Source: Lantana camara (Eukaryota; Streptophyta; Magnoliopsida; Lamiales; Verbenaceae). Taken from it: a stretch of DNA of 64,000 bases. This document shows, in pieces, positions 23,466 to 36,889 of this stretch (its first letter is position 1; the number at the start of each line of letters is the position of its first letter). Below the pieces are notes generated by a model. The model was not told where the DNA came from, did no database searches, and saw only the letters and a program-made list of their open reading frames with translations. A program made the translations under genes and the position numbers. The stretch lies in assembly GCA_037501455.1 (NCBI GenBank), contig CM074862.1, forward strand, positions 86,513,501 through 86,577,500. The letters run 5' to 3'.

Positions 23466-23466
23466 T

Positions 23467-26400
23467 TGTAACAGCCCGAAACAGGGGCAAGTTGAAAATT
23501 ACGAAAATACCCCTACAGCTCAAAAATATTCATACATTTCCCGAAACACTTTCACTACCCAATATTTTAACCAAAAGAATCCTCACATTATTTCGAGGAT
23601 CGTGATACTCTCCGTAAACCATAATTCCCATCCTAGCTCCCGTAGTATCAAAAACCGGCAAAAACCCTAGCTTATGATTCGATCATCAATAAATCCCTAC
23701 TCATCTACTTTTTGATATTCAAAATTATAACCAAAACGATCCTTAAATTATTTTATGAATTTTCATGCATTTACTAAAAACTCGATTTCACCATAGCATA
23801 TTTTATAAATATTTTCCTTTCCAAAAATCATCATTTTATTTTGAACAAATTAGCTTTTATTCAATAGTCGAAATTATACTTGAAACGATCCTTGAATTTT
23901 CCTCTACATTATAATGATTTTTCCCATCTTTAAACTCTATCATAGCTTCGTTTATATAATTTTCTCTTGATTTTCATCATCTTTCATATTCATAATTTAT
24001 AAACGAAAGCTCTAAATATTTCACATTTATAATCAAAACAAAGCTCATTTTTCACCCATGCTTTCATTAATTCACTACTTCAATCTTTTACCTCTCGACT
24101 CTTGAATAAATTTTATATTATTTTTACATTTATTTTTATTCAAAATGACATCATCCATGACCACATGATCTTCTAGAAGGATTAAACAAATGAATGTAAT
24201 TTCTCCACATTATTTAGTTAATTACCTAGCATTTGTTTAACATGTAATTTAACCACATCTCCTAATTTATTACCAAGCATTTGTTGAAATCATAAGCAAC
24301 CACATCTCCCATAAACTCTCATTTATTGCTTAGAAACCCCTCATGACTACCTATAATTACCCCCCTTAAGTCTCATTTATACCTCACAAATCAACACACA
24401 AAATCACTCTCTTCTCTCCATTTCTCACGCCACTCTCTCCCTTCTCTCTCTAAGGTATGTTTTTCTTTTATTATTTCATGCTTTATATTATGTTCTTAGT
24501 ATAATATAGTCATAGCATACTTAGATTTAATTAAATTATGCTTTAGGAATTTATTTTATGGAATATATGCTATTTATGCTAGTTTAGGAAAAATGTGATA
24601 AGATATATGCATTTTATTTAATTAAATGCATGAGTTATGATATGATATGATATGAATATGTGTTTAAATAATTATGATCTTGTTTGATTAAATTCATGCC
24701 TAGAATAATTTATTTAGAATTATTCTCATAGAGAATTCATATATTTTGCTATATTATGCTTCAATCTTATGTTATGAATATGAATGTAATTGAACATGTT
24801 ACACACCCTCTTTGAATATTCAAATAGGCTCAAGAACATGTTCATGTTGTTCTTGAACAATTTTAAGTGCACGTGTGATAGTGTGTGAGTGTGTGTGTTC
24901 GATTTTGTGTTATAAAGTGTTTAATTCATAAGAAATTGACTAGTAAATGTTTTAAATAGTAATTTTGACTTTTTGGTCAACCCATAAGCTGATAATTTCG
25001 AAAATAATATTAAAATAATTATAAAATTAGTTTTGGAATTTTTAAATAAAGATTTTATCCGAATTTTCTAAAAAATCGGTAAATTATGGATTATTTTCGA
25101 AATATAACCTACATTGTCAAATTAAATTCTAAGTTCTATTTCTAATGTTATAATTAAGATTATAATGTGATTAATAAATATTTAAGTGGTTAAAGAATTC
25201 ATGAAACCTGATTAATTACTTAACTTCCCTTAAACGGTTGAAATTAGAGTCTATCGGGAATTCTTTAACATGACATAATTTCTGTGTTTACTTGATGTAA
25301 TCCTTTTTATGCATGAACATTATGTGTTTTATGTGCTTATTTGATTAACATTAAGAACCTAGTTCTAAGCCTATAGTAGTTAATACTTTCAGGCTCACTG
25401 GAATCCACATTACAATGTCTGTCTACCGGTATAGGTGAGGGTTAAAATGTTTTCAACTGGAATCATGCTATATATATGTATCTATATAAAAACTATTTTT
25501 AAGCCTACCCATCATATTGATTTACTACCCTATATACATATTATTGTACTATAATGTCCCTCTTAAGGGAAAAATACTTTCATACCGGAATCAACGTTTT
25601 ACTAGAACATTATATATTTCAAGTCCATTTTATCAAAACATTGATTCCGGGTTATGCAAGCAAAATATTGTTCTCGATTCCTGTTATGGGCCCCGGCTGT
25701 ATCCGTAGCGAGCAATTACCCGGAAGGTATCGGGCCGAGGGTATTGTTGGTGCTGTGGACTGCCACCACCTCTTGGTAGTGGTTTAACTGGAGGTTAGTT
25801 ACTCCACGCCAAGGGATGAGGGAGAGATAGCTGCCTCCCGAATCTAGTTCGTGGTCTCTAGGGTTTGATTCCCTATTGACATCAAGGAGTAGTGGAGTTA
25901 ATATTCTTGATTTTATTGAAGTATCGGAGCCTGATCAGCCCGATACTATTTTACCAACTATTCAAGGAGTTATGGGTGGAAAGGCCTAGCTTGCGGGCAA
26001 TAATGTTCTTGTTACAAACGGTTCATATTTCTACAAATATTCCAAACTACCCCTATCCCTGTTTTACAATTATTATGAACTGTTTCCTATTTGCTATATC
26101 CTATTGCTATTATTTCAGATCAAGATCTTCTTGATCATATACATAAATATATATACACATATACATATAAGTTATTATACCCCCTTCACTTAGTCACTTT
26201 GACTAACCCTCTCGCCTATTTTTAAAATGCATGATTTCAGGAATCAATGAACGACAACTAGAGGTATCTTGAAGCACTACAACCGTAGGTTGGATCCGAT
26301 CCTAAGAGTACATTGTCTTGAGCCTACTCTCTGCAGAAACAAACCATCTCATACTTTGTCCTTGCATGTCAACCTGTTGTACTCTTTTGCGAACTACTTT

Positions 26401-26606
26401 GATCAATAATGATAATCCTTGCTCATTGTACGTTAACCTCCCCGCTCATTGGTAAAGTTGAATCTCTTTATCTTCCGCTGCACTGTGTCACATACTCCAT
26501 TCATATATTATCCTGACCGTTTGCCGTAGTATTTCCTGAATGTTGGGTCTAACCTCCACTCAGGGAGTATTGCGGTGCGGGGTTGTAGTGTTGGGGAGGC
26601 GCTACA
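23467..26606 (+). repeat. 3' LTR (3140 bp)
   Basis: It has the same length as the 5' LTR to the base and differs by scattered substitutions only, for example near 23489, 23533, 23884, 24356, 25752 and 26505. No indels were noticed. Confidence 0.93.
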
Positions 26607-26611
26607 AAGGG

Positions 26612-29600
26612 TCATTAGCCCTCGAGTGCCTAGTAATCTACTGACGTTGTACGCATGCTTTTAATATTGCTCCACTGCTACAGTAGGGATGATGATGTCA
26701 CCCACATCTTAATACCTTCTCATTGAGTTAAATGTTTAGGGCTGACCTCATCGAACACCCTGTTGGGGCTAAATTACCGGGAAATACTCCTGACATCCTC
26801 CTATAAACACTACAATAATTCACTCGATTGAGTAAATAATTCTAGCTACTTTTTCTCTCTAACTCACTTAAATATTCATATAAATTTTACTGATTTGAGC
26901 ATTGAAAAATCAAAATTGAGCTAACCATGCACACTCCATCCCAACTTAGCGCTCTAACCGTGTATTCATTCTAAGAGAAAGGACCTACGACCGGTTGACC
27001 ATCAAGGATTACCTTCGAATACTAAGAACCTGATCACTCAACGCTCGAACTAAACCCCGCATATAACAATTTTTGAATGATTGTATCTTGATATCGGATT
27101 AGTCACGAACAAGATACACACGACACGTAGCTTGATCGTACGTTTTCCATTTTATATTCAAACAATGGACTTCATATTAAAAGAAAAATGTGATAACAAA
27201 AATAGAAATATGAGGAATTATTGGTCTATAGTTTTATTGACATAAAATCTGCTTTCGTAAAAAGGCAAAAAATGAAAAGAAAAAGGTGGAGACGTTCCAC
27301 TTTCCAGTTCATTTGGGTGAAAAGCCTCATAGGTACTATGTAACGAACAATTGCTTTTGGAGTGCATGTCATGTTACTAAGCGCGTGCATGAAGATTATG
27401 TTGGTGGCGATTGGCGAAGTATTAATTGGACATTATTGGATGCTTTGTGTTTGTGTGTGGTTTGATATTATAATGCAAAAAGTAGGGTAACGTTAACATA
27501 CCCAAAGTGGCCGGTGATTAAGTTCAATGCTTACTGGTTAGTTAATCAATACTCTTTGGACTGCTTACACGTGTCACCGACCTCAACTGCTTCTTTTCTA
27601 GTTTACTAATTATTTGGGTCCACTATAATTTTGCCTATATATTATTATTCGTAAATTTCAGCATCATATTAAATCTAATATATATGTAAACGTCAAATTA
27701 CTGAGATAAATTATCAAATAAAATAGTCTTGATTTTATTTTAAGATTGAGATTAAGAGAATTTAAATTATAGAAAACTTATAATTTAATTTCCTCTTTTA
27801 ATAAAAAAATTGGTTAGAGATGCAAAAGTGTTCTGAAAGAAAATCAGAAGCTGCTCGGGGACAAATTTGATTAGTCATGTAGTTAATTTGAAGTGTTTTT
27901 TTAAAATAAATAGCATTTTAATGAATTAATCTCCTTGCACTTGATATAATAATTTCAATGTGTGACTTTTGATTTAGGATAGATGAGTTCTTTTACCCAA
28001 TCACAGCTTTGTGTTAAGCAATTTAAAGCTACATGAAAAATTGTTTGAATCTAAACTTTTTAAATGAATTATAATTTTTATTGTCAGTAACAATAATTAA
28101 TTCTCTAAAAAAATTATGGGCACTTCAAATAATAATATAATAATTAACTAACGGATTCAAAGTTATTTTGTATTCAAAATCGAATATCAAAACTCTGACA
28201 TATATATAAAGATTAATGAGTTTGTTTCACTCGACCTGCCCGAATCAATCTAATTCCGAGAGGACACCATGGATTAAGGCAGAAGTAGAGCATTAGCAAG
28301 CCTAATTGAGTTTCAATAATTGCAATACGACTTCTAACTTCTAAGTCTGCTTTCTATTCCCCTATATATGTATAGCTGCTATACTAGAAAGTAGAGAGTA
28401 GATGCCATTTGCTAAAGGAAATACGACATAAATCTAACCTTGACTTATGAGTATTCATTTTTGGTCCTAATAACCTACTTATGACTTATGAGTATTCATT
28501 TTTGGTCCTAATTGAACATTAGACCCACACAAGGATTACGGATTACTAATCAAACTCATCACTATCCTTAAATATAAATCTATCCCAAACGATTAAGTTC
28601 TCCTCAATTGAGTGATCTCTCTTAGTAAATTTATCAATGTTTATGTTGCGCATTCCCGAAATATGCTTTAGCGTCTAACAATTAACTAGAGAACATTCTG
28701 GAAGTAAAATATATGGGTACATTTGCTCTGTTCATATTCAAAAATGACGTGATTCTATTGGTTCATGATTGCCTATTTAGAGCTTATCTAGTGGGCATTT
28801 ATTAGAGCATAATTACGGACAGGAACAGCAAATTTAAAAATTTTAATTGTTGATTAATTATGATTCCTGAATATGTTCCAGAAGAATATTCTAGATTTAA
28901 AAATAATAGAAATTAAAACTGACCTGACCAGATCCACTCTTCTTTACTATATATTCTAGTCAAGGCTCGTACGGACAAAATGGGGTTCCAATGCCATGTG
29001 TTGTCTTCCCTTTAATTTGCTTCTTTTAATTCGCACTCAAAATATACAAATACATGAGACGCATACTATTTGAAATACCACATATATATATATGAAAATG
29101 AAATGAATGCTATCTATGTCTTGAAAATATCAACCGAGTATAAACAGAAGTAAACTCAGTTTTTTATTTTATTTTATTTTATTTTATAAGGTGACCCCCA
29201 CAATATTTTTGTAACAAAACAGGTCCCTGTCAATTGTCATAGATCGATTAATTAATTATCACCACCTTTAGCACCTGTAATCTTCTTTGATGTTTCCTTG
29301 TGTTTGTTGTTACCTTTCTTACCTAAATATTATTCCTCTCCAAGATTAATACAAATATCAATCAATCATCGATTTTTTTATTTTATATTTCAGATGAAAT
29401 CCCTTTTTTAACTCAATTGTTTTTATCAAAAATAATGAAGAATGACATATGAGTTTTGTGGATCATTCGGAGCTTTATTCAATTGAGTGAAGAATTAATC
29501 TCCATGAAAATATTTTTTTTTCCGAGAATCTCTCTCAATATAATTTTTATATCTATAAGACTCGAACGCGAAATATTACTTGAGAGAATTCAAACTGTTT

Positions 29601-30055
29601 TTCTTTTGATCCAACCATCTGTTGAGTAATAACATACAACTGTTTCAACCACTATATCAATATCTTAAAATTTATAAAACTTGGTGATTGCAGACCATGT
29701 CAATGTTAAATTGTTAATAGATAAATGCATGGAAACGGGAAACCGGACACTTAACTACGTACAATTTTTTTTAATAGAGTGAATTATTTCTAAATCTCTG
29801 TAACAAAACATATTTATGTATGGATCTCCTTGATTTAATCGATCACGATATGGTTCTCTATAGTTTGCTACAAAATAACAAATTCGCTCCCTTCATTCTG
29901 GTTTGTTAGGGAATTAAAATCTTTTACCCTTAAATTTTTTATGATGAGTATTGTGATTTGTGTACTAAAACTTATCGAAACAGATTGATATGAAATTATA
30001 TATGTAGACGGTAGACCATTGAAACAGTATTTGTAGTGAGCCCGTCAAAACTTCA
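26612..30055. other. Gene-free stretch with possible old LTR remnant
   Basis: I see no gene. The part 26740-27060 has features of a decayed LTR (a CTATAAACAC box followed by TTTTTCTCTCTAACTCACTT), but no ends or coding region were found. A 30-bp direct repeat (TGACTTATGAGTATTCATTT) is at 28441-28511 with a 41-bp period. An (ATTTT)n run is at 29163-29188. Confidence 0.45.
28441..28511. repeat. Two-copy tandem repeat, 41-bp period
   Basis: TGACTTATGAGTATTCATTT with following TTGGTCCTAA is present at 28441 and again at 28482, separated by 11 bp. Confidence 0.85.
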
Positions 30056-30064
30056 CAAATTATC

Positions 30065-30586
30065 AGTGTTTTCAAAAGCGGACTGGTCCGATCGGTTCAA
30101 CCGGTGACCGGCCCATGGTCCGGTCCGATTGACCCTACTTGATTTAGCAGAAATTCCTGCTTTCTTAATTGAGGTTGGTGGCGGCTTAATAGCCGTAAAA
30201 TTTTCAAGACAATTGGTTTTGGCGGCAAACAGATTTTGGGCGATTAGTTATTCCAAAATTTAAATCTTAAATGTAATTGTTGTGGGCAGGGCTTTTTAGG
30301 TTTGATTTATTGCGCTATGTATTTTTTTTATGGTAAGTAATAAATATTGGTATTTATAAAAACGTAATTTTGTGCAGTAAATTCTAAAAAAAAAAATTCT
30401 TTATTGTGTAACAAAATTTATTTTTTTTCTGAATATTGAAAATATAAATTTATTTATGTTTATAATATTATATAAGTAATAAAATAATAATTATTTATTT
30501 ATTACGTCATATCGGTTCGATCGGTGGTTGAACCGATGACCGGTAAGTCTTTCGGTTTAGCCTCCGGTCCGCTTTTAAAAACATTG
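30065..30586. mobile_element. Mutator-like MITE with 9-bp target duplication
   Basis: The termini AGTGTTTTCAAAAGCGGAC and GTCCGCTTTTAAAAACATTG are imperfect inverted repeats. They extend into GATCGGTTCAACCGGTGACCGG on the left and a matching inverted block on the right. The direct repeat CAAATTATC flanks it exactly at 30056-30064 and 30587-30595, and nine bases is the Mutator-type length. It is 522 bp with no transposase. Confidence 0.85.
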
Positions 30587-30595
30587 CAAATTATC

Positions 30596-31218
30596 CGTAT
30601 TACAAAATCAAGCTGTCAAATTTTATAAAAATTCGTATGAAGTTATTGTCATTTTGAAATATACGAGATGAAGCTACCAAAATAAATTATAAGAGATGAA
30701 AGTATAATTAAAGAGCTCCGTCTTAACTAATGGGATGTATACGATTTACCCTTTTTAAGGAATCAAACCTACGAGATACCATAGATATTGTAATCAGGAA
30801 CCGAATCAAGATTAAATTAAGGAAAATAAAAATTAAGTTATAAAAAATATAAAGAATAAAATATTTAACTAGTGGACTATATAAATATTTTAAAAAATAC
30901 ATAAAAAATAAAAAAAAAATTCAAAATTTTTGGTAATTCGCTAAATCATTACTTCATCATTAACCCTTCCTAACATTATATATGTGATTGTGATCAAATC
31001 ATATCTAAAAAGCAAGATCTATATTTGAATTAGTATCATGATTGTTAGCTTATTATATTCCAGAAACATGATCAGGATGACGATGTATTTTTCATTTTGA
31101 ATTATAAATCAATTAGGTCCCTATCAATTTTTTTTTTAATTATTATTATTACTATTATTGAAAAAAAAAAACTGAAAACAAATTGTAATAATATGACATA
31201 CTTGGGTCCCTTGTGCCT
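30596..31218. other. Gap between two MITEs
   Basis: AT-rich sequence; I see no gene or defined element. Confidence 0.5.
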
Positions 31219-31224
31219 ATTGGA

Positions 31225-31655
31225 ACTAAGTCACATAATCCTTCTATCATATTCAATGCATTCGCACTCAGTTCTCGCACTGACGAATTTGTGCGCATTG
31301 CTCGCTTTAAGACGACTTAAGATTTTAGTTCTTCGTACTGATAAATTTGTGCATATTTTTCGCTTTAAGAAGACTTAAAATTTATTTAATACACACGTAT
31401 AATAATATGAAAGATGAATTTTAATTTTTTGATTTAATATATGATTATTATATAATGATGAAATTAAGTTATTATAATCAATACTTAAATAAAATCAATT
31501 TTTTTATATACAAAGTTAAATAAAATAAAATTATATTATAAATATAATTATTTAATAATTTTTTATTAAAAGCTTTAAGACGCACCCGCACTCAATTTTT
31601 TAAAAAATTTTACGCATTGTGCATTCGAACCCGCATTCACATTATGTGACTTAGT
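31225..31655. mobile_element. MITE with 15-bp inverted termini
   Basis: ACTAAGTCACATAAT at 31225-31239 is inverted perfectly at 31641-31655. ATTGGA flanks both sides (31219-31224 and 31656-31661), giving a 6-bp duplication, or 7 bp (TATTGGA) if the last base is assigned differently. Subterminal GCACTC and CTTTAAGACG words are also inverted. Non-coding, 431 bp; superfamily not determined. Confidence 0.8.
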
Positions 31656-31661
31656 ATTGGA

Positions 31662-33100
31662 ATCAACAGGTGCGGTTTTACGTGGCCGTGGCCGTGGCCG
31701 AAACAATCCCTAGCTAGATATATGATTTGCATTATTGCAAGTAGCAAAATCTTAATTGATTCTGTTGTATCAATAATTTTATTATATACTTTAAGATGCA
31801 ATTTAAAAATGTATGGACATGTCAATTGTCAACAATATATGATATCATATAGGCCCCACTTAAAGTCTGGAGCATTGTAGATTTATCTTTAATTCTTTAC
31901 CCTTTGGCTTTTGTTACATTATTAAAAATTTAAAGTGACAGGAGAGTCTTTTGCTAAGATAAGTCAATATATGTATATAGTATGTAGGGCCCTGCTTTGG
32001 ATTGCCATAGGATGTTAATAATGACGTTTACTTGAATAATATAGGATGCTATAAGATTAATTAGTTAAGATTTTAAACTTAAGACTTATATTACTTTTGG
32101 AGAATTGTTTTTCTAATACTTCAAAAGATAAAAAAGTATATAATAGTGAGAAGTTGTTAGATACTACTTACTAGCTAGAAACAGTAAAAGATAAAGGGAG
32201 AAACTCTATGCAATGATTTAATGACGTAATAAATTAATTAAAGAAAATCTAGTAACTTATTTTTATGTTTTCATATTTAATAACTTATAAGGTCAGCCAA
32301 TACCTATAAATTATAATGGGGCGAAGAGAATTAAACAAAGCTATCAAAAGTACGCCATAGAACTCACAATCCCCTAAATCCTAATAAATATTCTTTTTTT
32401 CTATTATTATATATATATATATATATATAATATTTATTTATAATGTTGAAAAAGTAGTGAATTAAGGTAATATAGGCGACCTATGATGCATGAATACTTT
32501 TAAAAATATTATTTTATCGTGTCGAAAACTTGTGTTTGATCCTGGTATAAAAATTCAACAAAAAATTTGTATTATCGTATCATGTTTATTTTGTTGTGTC
32601 TGTATCCGTGAATCATAACAGGTGATGTACACATGCATGCAGTGGTCCTGGAAAAGGAAAACAATGTAGTACGTATGATATGTGAGAGCCGAAAGTGCAT
32701 CAATCAATCATATGTAGTTGGAGTTGTTTCTGGAAATTAACCAAATTATTGGAGTTTGGCCCTCCTACTTTAAGCCAATGTATATGTGTCTGATTTTGTG
32801 CGAGGAAATTACAAAAGAGGACAACTTATTTAATAAATTTACATATAAAGATAAAATCGTAATAAAAGATAAGGGGAAAGTTCTTGTGCCAACCTGTTTT
32901 ACTGTCGTATTTAGATTAACTATCTTAAAATTTTAATTATTTCGGTTTGCAACTTCAACTAATAGTTTTGATAGGATGTGCAACTTAATTCCACAAAGAT
33001 GAATTAATTTCTTACTCACCAGAAAATTCTTAGTGATATATAATACTTCAATCATAAATAGTTTTAGTACAGTGAAAGTATAAAAGTTTTGAATAACTAT
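31662..33100. other. Gene-free stretch, downstream of FHY
   Basis: There is no gene. At 32480-32628 there is a plus-strand copy of the dispersed CGTATCCGTG repeat. An (AT)n run is at 32409-32430. The short frame 32718-32936 shows no domain. Confidence 0.5.
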
Positions 33101-33206
33101 TTAACTCACATTTGAACACTTTGTGAATGAGTATTCTTTGATACAAGCACAAGAATACATCAATGGGAATCAATCCAGCCATAATTTAAACACTGAATTG
33201 ATACAA

Positions 33207-36151
33207 CTAGGAATTCTGTTGTAAGGAAGAGCTTTTCAAATGAGGATCATCCCTGTACTTCAAATACATGGGCAGTTGAAGAGCATTCTCTGCAATTTTC
33301 CGGTCCTCGTGGATCTTAGCGACCAGGCTTTCAAGGGACGGAAAGTTGGCCTGTAAGGTTAGACATCACGATTTTTGCTGCATAGTTTAAAAGAACAAAT
33401 GCAAAAACGATGATAATATAGTTACAGGGAAATCATACCTCCGGTCTTATGTAGCCGACAATAGCAAGACGCAAATCCTCACCATAAAAGTCCTCGTCGA
33501 AATCATGAAGCAACCACGGCTCCTGTTACAATTCTCAAGGAATAAGAATTTGGCATTCAACCACAAAAAGGCAAAAGCAACGTAATTTTCAGAGGGGACT
33601 GAGCTAGATTGAATTATTACAAAATGCAAAAGGCATATGAGCATGACTCACAATTGTCTTCTCGGAGTTGTCAAAATAAGGATTCCACCCTATGCTCATG
33701 ACCATCTTATAAACACCTCGAGACTGTAATCCAGCCCAACCGAAATAAACTCCAGAAGGATGTTCCGAAAGAATGTCTGAATAACCTTCAGCCGACAAAT
33801 TAGCTGGAGGAAAAAACATCTGTTAGACCAATTTACACTTGAGCAACTCCCTTTATATGTGAAAAACACACAAAATCAACAAAGATCATTCAATACTTGG
33901 ATTTAAGATAAATAAGATCTCATGGAACCTGTGGGAATTCCGAGCACCTTTGAGCCACGCCCAAAACCTTTGATGACGGAGCCACCAATGTACCAGGGGC
34001 ATATAGGCAAAGTCCCTTCTACCCCTGTGCACAAGAGTTTAATCAACGGAAGGATAAAAACAATGTTACAGAAATGGACAATAATGAAAGAGGCTCACAG
34101 TCATCAAATGCAGGTAGGCCCCACTTCTCTGGTTTCAAATCTAGTAGTGAGTTAATCACCTCATCTGCTGATGTGAAAAGGTGGGATTGTTTAGGGAGGG
34201 ACGGCACAGCAACAACTTCCATGCCAGCTGCCTTACCAGCAGTCACACCTGGCCTAGTAATTAGCATTACAATAACGAATTCTTGAATTAGAATTTAGAA
34301 TATGATATAGTGATTCTCACTAAAATAGCTGTACAAACTGACTGTCAACTTGCGGTGTTGTAGTATTGTTTCACAAAAGGGGCATTGATGCTTACATTGA
34401 ATCTTCAATGACAAGACAGTCGGAAGGATTCATCTCAAGCCTCTTAGCAACTTCAAGATATCTTGCAAGAAAAAAAAAATCAACATAAGACTTGATTTAA
34501 TTTAATCCTTGATGGAAGCGTTTAAAATGACAGGGTCAAGCTTAACTTATTCCATCTTACATTTCAGGAGATGGTTTTGCACTGGCAACTTCATCACCAC
34601 CAATAATGACAGAGAATGATTCTTTCCAGCCTATAAGTTGTAATGCCAAGTTATGAGATACACATAGGGACAAACGTAACCATACACTAGAATTGTATAT
34701 TCACTAAAATAACTCGATATAGGTAGAGTTTATTCAGCTGAGATGTCAGATTTAAGTACCATGTTGATTAGAAATCTTGGTCTCAATGTTTGCCTTGAAA
34801 GAGTTCGAAGCCAAGGCCATTGGTACACCATGACCCCTTAAATGTTTGATTAATCTGTTGGCACCAGGTTGAGCTTTGATATTGCACCACCTGTCATTAA
34901 ATTAGAGATACAGTCAATGAAATGATGTAAATGCAAACTTCCAAAGCAAAATTAAAGCCTATTGTAATCAACTTTTCAAGAAGAAAGAAGATAAAATATT
35001 TTCAAAAGTAAGCTTGTAAGCATGGTATAATCATAGATTACTTCAACTGATCCAAACACAGCAGACAAAGGTCTATAATGTTATTTTAATTTCTACAAAA
35101 ACCAAACAGAACCTTAAATTGAGGAAAAACATAACAATAGTTTTCACATTCTGTATATGTTATCCCTATGAAAACACAACATAAATTAAGAAACTAAGCA
35201 GTTGCGGCTTTTCTACCTTGGACCTTACTTTTGCCAAACATGATATAGCAATATGCACAGAACCAATATGCTTGCCCTTCGGACAAGGAAAGATGAAAGA
35301 CCAGCAAATAATTAGGAAAAAAAGCCCTTCCAAGTACTTTGAGAGCATTTAAGTTTCTCAACACATAAGCTCCAAAAGATGGCACTGACAGTGTTATACG
35401 GAAACATGACATGGTAAAACTTACGATAAAGTTTTGATGCAAATTTTCAGAATTCAAAAAGAGCCAGTTGCAAATACAATAATGCACAAGCAAAAAGATT
35501 CACTCACCGAAGGTGGGTATGATTGTGGTTACCGGCCAACTTGAATAAAGTAATAGAACAGACAGAAACTAGTGTAAAGGAAATATTACTTCGTGGAGAA
35601 TATTGGAGTAGTTTCTGATAGAAGCTCGTCTGCAGTTATGGGGAGTTCATAATCTTCAACAATAGCAGCTGCAGCTTCATATGGTGCCTTTCCTACAATT
35701 CTATTAACTCCTTTTCCATCCCATTGCTTGCCATACTTAACTAAGTAATCTTTGAGAACATCACTCACAATGCCATCTGGCATAGACAAAATTCAAAACG
35801 CAGTCGGAAAACAGAACATGGGGATGAGATTTTTCATCATTACAACTCAATATCAGGCATGGACTGAGTCACTGAAGCACAATATGACTGTTCCAACGAT
35901 AAAGTAAAGGAAACTCTACAGATGGTCCTTAATAAAAGGGACACAAAGACATTAAACACTACATTGAATAATTATTTCTAATATATACTATGCCTCATCG
36001 TAGTAGCAAAAAGACATCTTTATAACCCAAGAAAAGATCATTCAAGTAAAGAAACTAATCGCAAAATGAAACATAACTCACCCGTGTTAAGAAGTGTTCC
36101 ATCCAAATCAAGAATAACACATGAAACAAGCTTTCTCATAGTACTCGCCAT
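33207..36151 (-). CDS. FHY: Bifunctional FMN hydrolase / riboflavin kinase, 10 exons, 384 aa
   Basis: It converts riboflavin plus ATP to FMN (C-terminal kinase) and hydrolyses FMN back to riboflavin (N-terminal HAD phosphatase). Exons on the minus strand are 36151-36082, 35776-35590, 34890-34760, 34630-34561, 34461-34396, 34253-34099, 34024-33929, 33803-33652, 33522-33439 and 33350-33207. The total is 1155 bp with all phases consistent. HAD motif DLDGT is at residues 15-19, followed by GIVSDVLKDYL, LASNSF and VIEDSMPGVTAGKAAG. The kinase half begins near WYIGGSVIKGFGRGSKVLG and holds the IPTANLS motif, GVYFGWAG and SIGWNPYF. Length and domain order match Arabidopsis FMN/FHY. Intron 7 has an unusual donor, GTTCCA. 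The start is the ATG at 36151 (MASTMRKLVSCV); an in-frame ATG at 36208 could add 19 residues. Confidence 0.95.
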
Positions 36152-36889
36152 TGACACGTCCGGAATACTTGGAAGACTAGATGATATATCTGTGGCAACA
36201 TCAACCATGAATTATTATGCCTAACTGCCTATTGTAATGTGATCAATTAAAAAAGAATCAATAACAGTGGCATGAAGCTTTAATTCAGGATTAAGAAGAT
36301 CATCCAAACACAAACCCATTGTTTGCTACAACCAAAATAGACAATTCTACACTTCAATTAACCCTAATTAGTTTAGCTCAGAATTAGCATCAAGAACACA
36401 AAATACCGCAGATTGAGTAGCAAGATACTTCCCTGCTCGGAATGAGAAAATAAAATAAACTCCACTTTCTTTGAATACATAATTTAGCCGATGAAGGATT
36501 AAAGTGTACCTCAAATCTGTTCCAGAATGCATGAACATCAAAAGTAGAAGGCAAATCACGAGCAATTATTCAGAGGGGCCTGCATTTTCAAACAAAAAAT
36601 TGACGGAACTGCTGCTGATTGAGATTACAAATTCTGGAGTGGAGTGGGTCGGGTCTAGGCCCGATCATACCATACAAAATTACAAATATAATCGTTGTAA
36701 CGGAAAAGATTATAAATAATAAAAAAGAACATTAAGTAATAGCAGTTAAGAATGTTATGATAAGGTGACCACCAAGCGAAAATGAAAAGCGTAGCAGGAA
36801 AATTCAGTATATCTCTCCAGAAACCCCGAATGATTATTTTTCCCGATCCCATCGCCCAGAATCCCCCCCCAAAAAATTCAATAATTACC

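Larger units (their letters stand above)
22691..23466 (+). mobile_element. Internal region of the LTR element with gag and protease relics
   Basis: The primer-binding site TGGTATCAGAGC is at 22698-22709 and is followed by a near match to further iMet tRNA sequence. The frame at 22806-22848 reads ADQHVICYNC, resembling the first half of a gag CCHC knuckle. The frame at 23245-23360 reads TDPGAMHSLHHLCAHSNFL then EQLPYVF, resembling the start of a gypsy aspartic protease (DPGATHSF type) with the threonine changed to methionine. Everything between, and all downstream pol, is gone. Confidence 0.75.
19551..26606 (+). mobile_element. Young non-autonomous Ty3/gypsy LTR retrotransposon
   Basis: The element has two 3140-bp LTRs (19551-22690 and 23467-26606) and only 776 bp between them. 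It is flanked by the perfect 5-bp duplication AAGGG (19546-19550 and 26607-26611). LTR ends are TGTAACAGCCCG and GAGGCGCTACA. A primer-binding site for initiator Met-tRNA and a polypurine tract sit in the right places. The interior lacks gag-pol apart from two short relics, so mobility must have depended on a partner element. I count about fifteen substitutions between the LTRs by eye, roughly 0.5 percent, which implies recent insertion. Confidence 0.95.

Noticed and set aside
26740..27060. Possible LTR of another retrotransposon or an integrated pararetrovirus
   Set aside because: Only a TATA-like box and a CT-rich stretch are seen; no ends, PBS or coding domain, so it stays unassigned.
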